A DNA stretch of 40,020 bases from Planctomycetota bacterium (GTDB lineage: Bacteria > Planctomycetota > Phycisphaerae > Tepidisphaerales > Tepidisphaeraceae): contig JBCDKH010000009.1 in assembly GCA_038746835.1 (NCBI GenBank), forward strand, positions 1 through 40,020, written 5' to 3'. A program made the position numbers and the translations under genes. The first letter of the stretch is position 1. The number at the start of each line of letters is the position of its first letter. This document shows, one piece after another, positions 16,506 to 24,012 of this stretch. The notes beneath the pieces were generated by a model. That model did not search any database. It was not told the DNA's origin and saw only the letters and a list, made by a program, of their open reading frames with translations.

Positions 16506-17315
16506 CTACCCGTCAGCTGCGGCAGCCGGCGCTCCGATCAAAGACCTAGCCAAGCGGCCACACTCGTCAACCACGGCGTCGTCCCCGCGGTCGCGAGCAC
16601 GCTCCGCTGCTCGGACAAAGGCGCTGCCGACGATTGCGCCATCCGCAACGCCTTCAAGTGCTTGCAGGTGCCGGTGTCGGCTGATGCCGAAGCCGACGCA
16701 GATCGGAAGGTCCGTGCGATCGCGCATGTCGCGAACGCCCGTCTCCAGCTCGGCCGGCAGGTCGTCGCGCTCACCGGTGGTACCTGCGATCGAGAGGTAG
16801 TAGATGAAGCCGCCAGCGAGCTCTCCGATGCGGTTGCGTCGAGCCGCTGGCGTGTTGGGCGCAACCAGCAGAATCGGATCGATCTGCACCGCTCGCGCCA
16901 TTGCACAGAACGCTTCCGCCTCACCCACCGGCAGGTCTGGGCACAGAACACCCGCGTAGCCGAGATCGACGAGCTTTTGCAGGAATGCACCAATGTCCTG
17001 GCGAGCCGCAAGGCTGTAGCTGACCATGACGAGCCGCGGGCACGACGTGCCGTCCGGTCGGCCAAGTTCCAGTGCGTGGTCGAGCGTGACGCCGCGCGAG
17101 AGCGTCTCGTGGTACGCCGCCTGAATCGTCGGCCCGTCTGCTATCGGGTCGCTAAACGGAACTCCCACCTCGATCGCACCCGCCCCGGCATTTGCCAGCT
17201 CAGCCATGACCCTCTTCGACGCGTCGTCCGAAATGAACCCGGACGGGAAAAAGGGCACCAAGTGCACCGGACCGATCGAGTCGTTCTTTAGGTGTTCACC
17301 AAGCACGCTCTTCAT
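16506..17315 (-). CDS. trpA: Tryptophan synthase alpha subunit
   Basis: TrpA splits indole-3-glycerol phosphate into glyceraldehyde-3-phosphate and indole, which passes to TrpB. The 269-residue protein has the right length. It keeps the catalytic glutamate and aspartate in AIEVGVPFSDPIADGPTIQ, and the family stretches GVLCPDLPVGEAE, LLVAPNTP, FIYYLSIAGTTG and GFGIS. The opening strand reads VPFFPSGFIS where most have TAGDP. The ATG at 17315 gives a normal N-terminus. No trpB is adjacent; argG lies upstream after 129 bases and the sigma gene follows after 4 bases. Confidence 0.94.
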   Translation of the reverse strand: MKSVLGEHLKNDSIGPVHLVPFFPSGFISDDASKRVMAELANAGAGAIEVGVPFSDPIADGPTIQAAYHETLSRGVTLDHALELGRPDGTSCPRLVMVSYSLAARQDIGAFLQKLVDLGYAGVLCPDLPVGEAEAFCAMARAVQIDPILLVAPNTPAARRNRIGELAGGFIYYLSIAGTTGERDDLPAELETGVRDMRDRTDLPICVGFGISRHRHLQALEGVADGAIVGSAFVRAAERARDRGDDAVVDECGRLARSLIGAPAAAADG

Positions 17316-17444
17316 TCGCGGGCACCGTAGGAAGCTGTCGCTTCGCGAACGGAGCGCTGACGTTGGTGCACGCTCACCGCTGTGCGAGAGCACGCACGTC
17401 GTGGGTCCACGCTGTGGTCAGGCAACGATCCACCATCGACCAGA

Positions 17445-18656
17445 TCAGCGACGATCGCGGAGATTCGACGCTTTCATCGGGAGCCCGAAGCAATCGATGA
17501 AGCCTCGCGCCGCCGTGATGTCGTAGCCCTCCATGCTGAAGCTCGCCATCTCCGGGTCATAGAGCGTTTCCGGCGACTCGACCGCCACCGCGTCGACGGT
17601 GCCCTTGTAGAGCGACAGCGTCACGGCACCCGTGACCGGCCGGCTGGCCTCGTCGATGAACGCCTGCATCGCCCGTCGCAGTGGGTGAAACCACTGGCCG
17701 TTGTAAACAAGGCGGGCGTAGTCGAGAGCGATCTTCTCCTTGGCGTGGAAGAGGTCGCGTTCGAGCGTCAGCTGTTCGAGGTGGTTGTGGGCGCGGTAGA
17801 GCGCCGTGCCGCCAGGGGTTTCGTAGACGCCGCGTGATTTCATGCCGACGAGGCGGTTCTCGACCAGCAGCTTCACGCCGATGCCGTGCTCGCCGGCGAC
17901 CTCGTTCATGCGGGCGATGAGATCGTCCCCACGCAGCTTCTCACCGTCGACGGCCACGGGGTCGCCGTGCTCGAAGTCGATCCGGACGTGTCGTGCCTCA
18001 TCGGGTGTCTGTTCGATGGGCCGCGCCATCGTCAGGCACCGCTCCCACTTTGGCTCGCTGGCCGGGTCCTCGATCTCGGCACCCTCGTGGCTGATGTGCC
18101 AAAGGTTGCGGTCCTGGCTGTAGATTTTCTCCTTGGTCGACGTCACCGGCACGCCGTGTTCGCGGGCGTATTCGATGGCCGCCTCGCGGTCGCGAAGTTC
18201 GAAGGACGGATCCTTCCAGGGCGAGATGATCTGCAGGTCCGGCGCGAGCGCCTGGTACGTCAGCTCGAACCGGACCTGGTCGTTGCCCTTGCCGGTCGCA
18301 CCGTGCGCCACCGCGTCGGCGCCGACCTTCCGGGCGGCTTCGACCTGCTTGGCGGCGATGAGCGGTCGGGCGATGCTCGTGCCGAGCAGGTAGTCCCTCT
18401 CGTAGACCGCGTGGGCCCGCAGCATCGGGTAGCAGAAGTCCTCCGCGAACTCCCGCCGGAGGTCTGCGACGACGACGTCGTCGGCCCCGCTCTCGCGGGC
18501 TTTCTTCTCGACGCCTTCGAGCTCGCTGCCCTGGCCGAGTTCGGCCGCGAAGGCGACAACCTCACAGCCGGGATACCGGCCCTTGAGCCACGGCAGAATG
18601 ACACTCGTATCCAACCCGCCCGAGTAGGCGAGGACGATCTTCCTGGGATTGCTCAA
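17445..18656 (-). CDS. argG: Argininosuccinate synthase
   Basis: ArgG joins citrulline and aspartate using ATP to make argininosuccinate, the penultimate step to arginine. The 403-residue protein is full length. It opens with the ATP-binding P-loop KIVLAYSGGLDTSVILPWL and contains the family motifs AHGATGKGNDQVRFELTY, ISPWKDPSFELRDREAAIEY and GVPVTSTKEKIYSQDRN, with FHAKEKIALDYARLVYNGQW in the C-terminal part. argH is not in the window. It lies 30 bases after the kinase gene on the same strand and may be read from the same transcript. Confidence 0.97.
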   Translation of the reverse strand: MSNPRKIVLAYSGGLDTSVILPWLKGRYPGCEVVAFAAELGQGSELEGVEKKARESGADDVVVADLRREFAEDFCYPMLRAHAVYERDYLLGTSIARPLIAAKQVEAARKVGADAVAHGATGKGNDQVRFELTYQALAPDLQIISPWKDPSFELRDREAAIEYAREHGVPVTSTKEKIYSQDRNLWHISHEGAEIEDPASEPKWERCLTMARPIEQTPDEARHVRIDFEHGDPVAVDGEKLRGDDLIARMNEVAGEHGIGVKLLVENRLVGMKSRGVYETPGGTALYRAHNHLEQLTLERDLFHAKEKIALDYARLVYNGQWFHPLRRAMQAFIDEASRPVTGAVTLSLYKGTVDAVAVESPETLYDPEMASFSMEGYDITAARGFIDCFGLPMKASNLRDRR

Positions 18657-18686
18657 GCTCGAAGCTAGGCGAGCCGCCGAGACGCG

Positions 18687-19571
18687 TCAGAAGTGCGTGT
18701 CGTCAAAGGGCTCAACTTCGTCCGAACCGCTTGAGGACCCACCGTCGCCACGGGACTCAAGGATGTGGTGGCCGACTTCAAGCTTGCGGCTGAGCTCCTC
18801 CATCGTCTGTGGCCGCTTCTTCGGATTGGTCAGGACGCACTGCATGACGACGTCGCTGACGATTTGGGGGACGTCCTTGTTGAGTTCGTGCGGGCTCTTG
18901 AAGAGCGCGTCGAGGACGAAGCTGTTCTCACCAGCGCGCTTGGCGTGGTAGGTGGTCGGGACGTGCTTGCCGGTCAGTGCCCAGTAGAGCGTCGCGCCGA
19001 GATTGAAGACGTCGGTCGCTTCGCTGATCGGCAGCCGCTCGACCTGTTCGGGCGCGATGTAGTCGGGCGTGCCCTGGATGCGCTCCTTGACGGTTCCGAT
19101 GCGACAGGACTGGCCGAAGTCGATCACCTTCACGGTGCCGTCGGCGGCGCGGAGGATGTTGTTGGGCTTGATGTCGCAGTGGGCCCAGCCCATGCGATGC
19201 ATCGCCGCCAGTCCGGCAGCGGCGTCGATGAAGGTCTTGATCACGTCCGCCAGGTCTGGCGGCAGGCCCTTCTCAAGGGGCTTGGCGTCAATGTACTCCA
19301 TCACGAGGATGGCCTCGGTGACCTTCACGAGCATCGTCCGCGTCACCTTGAGGGCAAAGCTGCGACGCAGGTTGGGGTGCGTGAAGTTCCGAGAGACGTC
19401 GTGCTCCGTCTCCATCTGCTCGACGAAGCGGAGGTCCTTGGGCTTGACGCGCTGAACGTGCTTGAGCGCGACCATCCGTCCGGTGTTGATGTCTTTGGCA
19501 CGATAAATCGTGCTTCCCGCACCTTGACCGAGGACGCCTTGGAGATCGTAGTTGAGAAGTCTCTCCGGCAT
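18687..19571 (-). CDS. Serine/threonine protein kinase (Hanks type)
   Basis: The 294-residue kinase domain is complete and has no membrane segment. It shows the glycine loop GQGAGSTIYRA, the ATP-binding lysine K37 in VALKH, the catalytic loop HCDIKPNNIL (131-140), DFG (151-153), GTPDYIAPEQ and DVFNLGATLYWALTG. The HRD motif reads HCD, so it is a non-RD kinase and may not need activation-loop phosphorylation. A Ser/Gly/Asp-rich tail ends the protein (DGGSSSGSDEVEPF). The ATG at 19571 starts just before the kinase fold; an in-frame ATG at 19760 would add a basic, low-complexity extension of 63 residues. The substrate is unknown. Confidence 0.88.
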   Translation of the reverse strand: MPERLLNYDLQGVLGQGAGSTIYRAKDINTGRMVALKHVQRVKPKDLRFVEQMETEHDVSRNFTHPNLRRSFALKVTRTMLVKVTEAILVMEYIDAKPLEKGLPPDLADVIKTFIDAAAGLAAMHRMGWAHCDIKPNNILRAADGTVKVIDFGQSCRIGTVKERIQGTPDYIAPEQVERLPISEATDVFNLGATLYWALTGKHVPTTYHAKRAGENSFVLDALFKSPHELNKDVPQIVSDVVMQCVLTNPKKRPQTMEELSRKLEVGHHILESRGDGGSSSGSDEVEPFDDTHF

Positions 19572-19874
19572 GGCCTGTCGGGACGTTCGCTCCGAGCGAG
19601 TGGACGGTTTCCGGCGGGAGCCGGGCAGTGGCTCACGATAGCCGGACGATCCGGAGGAAGCCGAGAGATCGGCTTCTCCCGCCAGGCCAACGCCCGACGC
19701 TGTAGCCGGATTCTGGATCGCACGAAGAGACATCGCAACCTGCCAAACCGAAAGCGGCACCGCAGTCGCGACACCAAAGGACGAAACGCGACCCCATCAC
19801 CCGATGAGAAGTCGTCTGCCGACCGAATCGGCTTACAGGACACAACGCTGAAGTTGTCACAAAGATTCTGCTGC
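19572..19874 (-). other. 303-base stretch without a confident gene
   Basis: The stretch separates the kinase start from the stop of the small amidase-like gene. The kinase frame is open back to 19760, giving a Ser/Arg-rich N-terminal extension that I judge less likely than the ATG at 19571. Other minus-strand frames contain scattered cysteine pairs (CRECLREQQNLC near 19890, CRDCG near 19770), but in different frames and without a domain. It probably holds the kinase promoter and leader. I see no hairpin or repeat. Confidence 0.35.
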
Positions 19875-20333
19875 TCACGGAGACACTCGCGGCAGACCCA
19901 GCGCGATTGAAAGCGAACGGGCGGCATCGCGTTGAGCCGGTGTCAGGTCCAACGCGTCACCCGCTAACAGCACGCTTGCACTCGAAGTTCCCCCAAAACC
20001 CGCGGCAGATGGTCGCTGCTGAAACCAGCGAGCCAACGCGAACACTTGCCCGTCGCGTCCGATAAAAAAGTGCGCCGGCGGATCGCCGTCGTAGACCGCC
20101 GACAGGTCGTCGGGCACGAGCACCCGATCGCCGGCCGCGAACGCCTCGAGCCGCTGCCATCCCACGGGCCTTTCCGCGACGTCGCTCCAAACGCCGTCCT
20201 CCGTGACCGCGATTGCTGCCAGGCCCGGAGACGCAGTGTCGGTCAGCGGGGCTGGCGAAAGGAGTTGCAGCAAAACCGCAAGAATGATCAACCCGATCGC
20301 CGTCCCAACGAGGATCGTGACGCCGCGACTCAT
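19875..20333 (-). CDS. Small membrane-anchored protein, possible degenerate amidase_2/PGRP fold
   Basis: The protein has 152 residues with one N-terminal anchor (VTILVGTAIGLIILAVLLQLL) and an extracytoplasmic part of about 120 residues. The segment AHFFIGRDGQVFALARWFQQ, followed by SSASVLLAGDALDLTPAQRDAARSL, resembles the core of peptidoglycan-recognition/N-acetylmuramoyl amidase domains (YHFxIxRDGxV, then SIGIxLxGxxxLTxAQ). The zinc-ligand HH near the start of such domains is not visible, so it would be a binding-only or degenerate form. This reading is tentative. Its start overlaps the stop of the zinc-ribbon/VWA gene by 4 bases, so the two are coupled. Confidence 0.6.
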   Translation of the reverse strand: MSRGVTILVGTAIGLIILAVLLQLLSPAPLTDTASPGLAAIAVTEDGVWSDVAERPVGWQRLEAFAAGDRVLVPDDLSAVYDGDPPAHFFIGRDGQVFALARWFQQRPSAAGFGGTSSASVLLAGDALDLTPAQRDAARSLSIALGLPRVSP

Positions 20334-21385
20334 GACCCACCGCCTTCGGGTCGGGCGGTGATTTCGCGACGGAGCTGGCGAATGTCGGCCATGCTCAGCG
20401 CGATCGCCTGGCCGCCAGTCAGCTCAGCCAACTCCGCCAGCTCGTCGGCTGGTTCCGCCTGGCCGAGCGTGATCGTGTGGACCGGCATCGTCGCGCTGGC
20501 GGCGTCTCGCTGGGACACGACCGACTCGGCAAAATCGTCGGGGAGAAACACCGCGTTCCCCGTGACGACGAGTATTGCCCCCGGACTGGCTTCAAGTGCG
20601 ACGTCCATGGCCGGGGCGATGAGCGTGCTGCCGCCGACATCGAGTTCGTCGAGGCGATCGCGAACCGTGTCGAGACTTGCGGCGGTGGCGGGGCGGAGCG
20701 TCCGGGCCGGCAGCGCAGTCGCGGAAAGGTCGGCATCGTCGCGCCCGATCCGGCTCGCGGGCCAGAAGATGAACTGATACTGCCCGCCCGCCGGGAGCGT
20801 GCGTGCCGCGTCGATCAGCAGAAGCATCGACGGCCTGAACGTCCGCTCGCTGGCCGTGCCCGTGTCGACGACGAACGACACGGAGTCTGAAAGGTCGATT
20901 CCGGACAGGCCTGTCGTTTCGTCGGCGAGACGCTCGTCTTCCCCGCCGAGCAGCGTGATGACGAGAACGACGACGACAATCGCGAGCAACGCGGCCGCGG
21001 CGATGGCGATGCGGAGCCGGCTGTCGCTCGATTTGGTCGCCTTGGCGGCCGGCACCTGCACGCTGACGGATGTTCCGCGTCGACTGGGCCGCTTGTTTCG
21101 CGAGGCCGCCCGATTCAGGCCGCTGGAGAGTCCGCTGCTGCTGGCGACGACGTCGGCCAGTTCATCAAGGCCGCTGGTGTTGTCGGTTTGCTCCTCGCGG
21201 CGGTAGAGCGGCTTGGCCTTGCCGGCCGAGCCCTGGGCGGTCGAGCCCTCGGCCAACTCCAGCTCTGCCGCATTCGTTGGAACCGTTTGGATGGTGCCGC
21301 AGAATTTGCACCGACAAACGCCGCCCGCAAAGGCGTCGTCAACCTCCAGAATCTCGCTGCAGTTGCCGCAACGAAGTCGAATCAT
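20330..21385 (-). CDS. Zinc-ribbon membrane protein with VWA-like domain
   Basis: The 351-residue protein starts with a zinc ribbon (IRLRCGNCSEILEVDD then CRCKFCGTIQTVP, two CxxC pairs). A basic linker comes next, then one membrane segment (IAIAAAALLAIVVVVLVITLL, near residues 130-150) and a C-terminal region with a VWA-like pattern. VSFVVDTGTASERTF takes the place of the DxSxS MIDAS strand, DVGGSTLIAPAMDVAL carries the conserved threonine region, and GAILVVTGNAVFLPDDF resembles the DG-turn strand. The MIDAS residues are only partly kept (D-T-G-T). Planctomycetes often carry such ribbon/VWA proteins; the partner is unknown. The neighbouring sppA gene suggests an envelope role. Confidence 0.72.
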   Translation of the reverse strand: MIRLRCGNCSEILEVDDAFAGGVCRCKFCGTIQTVPTNAAELELAEGSTAQGSAGKAKPLYRREEQTDNTSGLDELADVVASSSGLSSGLNRAASRNKRPSRRGTSVSVQVPAAKATKSSDSRLRIAIAAAALLAIVVVVLVITLLGGEDERLADETTGLSGIDLSDSVSFVVDTGTASERTFRPSMLLLIDAARTLPAGGQYQFIFWPASRIGRDDADLSATALPARTLRPATAASLDTVRDRLDELDVGGSTLIAPAMDVALEASPGAILVVTGNAVFLPDDFAESVVSQRDAASATMPVHTITLGQAEPADELAELAELTGGQAIALSMADIRQLRREITARPEGGGS

Positions 21386-21416
21386 CGGGCGTCGGGTGGG
21401 TCGGTTCGTGCGTGGC

Positions 21417-22406
21417 TCAAGGCATCCAGAGGTAGTACGCCCCGGGTTCGAGCATCTGAAGATACCGCTCCAGCACCTCGCTGCCCGGCAAGGCCGGTCT
21501 CGGCGTCAGGGATGCGACATCGCCCGAGGCGTAGATGCTCCCCCGATAGCCGAACGGACGGGTGTAGCGGATGACGGTGGCTCCCTTGGCATCGGCCAAC
21601 TCTGCCGCCCGCGATAAGGAGCTGTCGAGGTCGAGTACCTCGTCGATCAGGCCGATCTCCTTTGCCTGCGTCGCACTGAAGACCCGGCCGTCGAACGCGG
21701 TCTCGGTGTCGGAAATCTCCCGATGTTCGTTCACGACCGCGACAAAGCTTGCGAAAAAGTCGTCGACGAGCCCTCGGAAGACGGCCTCTTCCTCCTCGCT
21801 GAGTCCGTCGAACGGGCTGCCGAGGTCTTTGAGGTCGCCGCTGGTAATCGGCCGTACCTCGACGCCGATTTTGGCCATGAGTTCGCTGGCGTCGAGGGTT
21901 TGGAAGATGACGCCGATGCTGCCGACGATGCCACCCGGGACCGCGTGGATTTCGTCGGCCGCACACGAGACGTAGTACCCGCCGCTGGCTGAGACGTCCT
22001 GCGACGCGGCGACGACCACCTTGCCGGTCTGCTGCTTGAACCGCAGAACATCGCGGTACATCGCCTCGCTTGCAGCCACAGTGCCGCCCGGACTGTTGAT
22101 GCGGAGCACGACCGCCTTGACCCGATCATCAGCCGCTGCCCGGGCGAGCTGCTGGCGAAAAAGGCTGACCGGGTTTTCCTCGGTTCCGAGCAGCCCGCCG
22201 CCGGTGCGTGCGTTAACGAGAAGGCCTTCGACAGGAATCACCGCGACTTTGGCTCGTTTGGTCTCGCCACGGCGAACAACGACTTCTTCGAGTTCCGGGC
22301 TATTCGAGACCGGCTGCACCACGAACGTCGGAATGCTGCATCCGAGCGACGTCAACGCCACGAGTGAGGCGACAAGCAGTGTCACGCCAGAGCGGAGTCG
22401 GGGCAC
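21417..22406 (-). CDS. sppA: SppA-type signal peptide peptidase (S49), lipoprotein
   Basis: SppA degrades signal peptides left in the membrane after secretion. The 329-residue protein has a lipoprotein signal ending LTSLGC (Cys23), unusual because most SppA proteins use a membrane helix. The S49 fold shows VVLRINSPGGTVAASEAMYRD, then the nucleophile Ser141 in DVSASGGYYVSCAADEI, GSIGVIF, and the general-base Lys193 in SGDLKDLGSPFDG. These form the Ser/Lys dyad of the short, half-size SppA family. It starts what may be a long minus-strand transcript and is divergent from the zincin gene at 22512. Confidence 0.9.
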   Translation of the reverse strand: MPRLRSGVTLLVASLVALTSLGCSIPTFVVQPVSNSPELEEVVVRRGETKRAKVAVIPVEGLLVNARTGGGLLGTEENPVSLFRQQLARAAADDRVKAVVLRINSPGGTVAASEAMYRDVLRFKQQTGKVVVAASQDVSASGGYYVSCAADEIHAVPGGIVGSIGVIFQTLDASELMAKIGVEVRPITSGDLKDLGSPFDGLSEEEEAVFRGLVDDFFASFVAVVNEHREISDTETAFDGRVFSATQAKEIGLIDEVLDLDSSLSRAAELADAKGATVIRYTRPFGYRGSIYASGDVASLTPRPALPGSEVLERYLQMLEPGAYYLWMP

Positions 22407-22511
22407 GTGAGAGGGTAGGTGCAGATCGAGTGGTCCCGCTTCTGTCTGCTCACCGCTAATTGGAGACCTTCAAGGACGAGGCTCCGACCGCGATAGCGTT
22501 CCCGCAAGAGA

Positions 22512-22895
22512 ATGCCCTACGAGACGTCCGAGCTCGAGTTTCAGCAGCTGGTCGCCCAGGCGATACGCCGGCTGCCCGAGCGGTGGCGGCAGACGCTGGA
22601 AGAGAACGTCCCGGTTACCGTCGTCGATCGGCCGTCGCCGGAGCTGCTGAGAGACATGGAGATCCCGGAGGAGGAGCTGCTGCTGGGCTTGTTCGAAGGT
22701 GTGGCCATGCCCGACATGGCCGCCGAGGGTTTGGTCGACGTGCCGCCGCGAATCTGGATCTTCCGGCACGACGTCGAAGACTTCAGCGAGGATCGCGACG
22801 ACCTCATCGAGCAGGTTCGAATCACGCTCCTCCACGAGCTCGGGCACTACTTCGGCCTGGACGAAGACGACCTGGCCGATCTCGGCTACGCCTGA
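22512..22895 (+). CDS. Small zincin metallopeptidase-like protein (Zincin_1 type)
   Basis: The 127-residue protein matches the short metallopeptidase family often called DUF1025 or Zincin_1. Its ends show RRLPERWRQTLEENVPVTV, then PPRIWIFRHDVEDF, and the zinc motif HELGHYFGLDEDDL (His108 to His112). The family has a minimal zincin fold with HExxH plus a downstream Asp, and its natural substrates are not established. No signal peptide is present, so it is cytoplasmic. It lies 113 bases before the HlyD-type gene on the same strand and might belong with that cluster, though the family is widespread in unrelated contexts. Confidence 0.85.
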   Translation: MPYETSELEFQQLVAQAIRRLPERWRQTLEENVPVTVVDRPSPELLRDMEIPEEELLLGLFEGVAMPDMAAEGLVDVPPRIWIFRHDVEDFSEDRDDLIEQVRITLLHELGHYFGLDEDDLADLGYA

Positions 22896-23008
22896 CCAAG
22901 TTGCGGCTCACGTGTCACCCGATAACGCCGCCAAGCCCTGGCCCGTCGCGATTGGCGGGCGGACCATCTACGCTGTTGCCCCGCCAGTTCGACGAACCGC
23001 TGCCTTCC

Positions 23009-23872
23009 ATGATCGACAGACCCCTTCGACTCCTCGTCCTGCCGAGCCTCCTCGTTGCCGCCGGTCTGATCGGCTGGTCGACCACCGCGACCGCCCAGGA
23101 CGTCGGCGGCTTCGACGCGGCCTCGTCCGGCGACCGGACGTTCGTCGGCATCACCCGGCCCAGCAAGTCGTTCGAGCTCGCCTTCAGCAACGTCGGCAAG
23201 GTCGCAGAAGTGGCTGTCCGGCCCGGCGATCGCGTTGAGGAAGACCAGCTGCTCATGCGGCAGGACGATCGCCTGGAGCGGGCTCGGCTCGTCGAACTCC
23301 GTGCCGAGGCCGATGTCGCCGGTCGGATCGCGACCGCCCGCCAGCGTGCCGACCTCGCCGCTGTGCAGGAGAAGCGGACTGAACTCGCACGCGACCAGGG
23401 CTTCGGCAACCAGTTGGAGCTCGAGGAGGCACGAATCAACCGCGTCATCGCCGAATTGCAGACGGACGAAGAAATCCGGCAGGGCACCGCGGCCGACGCC
23501 CGGGTCGATCAGCTCGAAATCCAAATCGCCCAGAAGGCCGTCAACGCCCCGTCGGCGGGCATTGTCCGGACGATCGAGGCCCAGGTCGGCGAAATGCACG
23601 GCCCGCAGAATCCGACCATCGAACTGGTCGTTCTCGACCCGCTGAAGGTCGAAATCCTCAATCTTCCACCCGATCGCGTCGCCAGCCTTGCCAAGGGCGA
23701 CGAGGTCATGGTCCGCTACGGTCGCGACGGCTCCTGGCAGCGGGCGACCATCAGCTTCATCGACCCGATCGCCTCGGCGGAGACGAACGAGCAGAAGGTC
23801 GAGCTGGAGCTTCCGAATCCCGAGCTTCGTGCCGCCGGTCGCGAGGTCCAGGTGAAGCTGGCCGATGAGTAG
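23009..23872 (+). CDS. Periplasmic HlyD/RND-type membrane fusion adaptor
   Basis: The 287-residue protein has a signal peptide (LLVLPSLLVAAGLIGW to ATAQ), a barrel-sandwich (lipoyl-like) half GKVAEVAVRPGDRVEEDQLL, a helical hairpin (residues about 90-165, Arg/Glu/Gln-rich), the second half VNAPSAGIVRTIEAQVGE and a beta-barrel region (LKVEILNLPPDRVASLAKGD). These are the domains of a membrane fusion protein that bridges inner membrane to outer membrane in exporters. Family members usually work with an ABC or RND pump; none is present here. The next genes are two further HlyD-containing proteins and a SecA-like ATPase. The ATG at 23009 starts the signal peptide; the longer frame overlaps the zincin gene. 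Confidence 0.83.
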   Translation: MIDRPLRLLVLPSLLVAAGLIGWSTTATAQDVGGFDAASSGDRTFVGITRPSKSFELAFSNVGKVAEVAVRPGDRVEEDQLLMRQDDRLERARLVELRAEADVAGRIATARQRADLAAVQEKRTELARDQGFGNQLELEEARINRVIAELQTDEEIRQGTAADARVDQLEIQIAQKAVNAPSAGIVRTIEAQVGEMHGPQNPTIELVVLDPLKVEILNLPPDRVASLAKGDEVMVRYGRDGSWQRATISFIDPIASAETNEQKVELELPNPELRAAGREVQVKLADE

Positions 23873-24012
23873 ACTGAACCCACGGCTGCGTCAGAGCGTC
23901 TACCTCTAAAGGAAGCGTTGGACGGAGCCACCTCCCGGACAAAACCCTGCCCGAGTAAGCTTGAAGCCCGGCACGCCACCCAAGCCGCCGGCCGAACCTC
24001 CTCCCCCGCGTC

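Noticed and set aside
19633-19927. Cysteine-containing minus-strand frames as a small zinc-ribbon gene
   Set aside because: The CxxC pairs fall in different frames, and no single frame gives a plausible ribbon.
23009-23872. Standard RND or ABC efflux operon
   Set aside because: No RND pump, ABC ATPase or TolC-like gene follows; the downstream genes are M50, HlyD and SecA-like.
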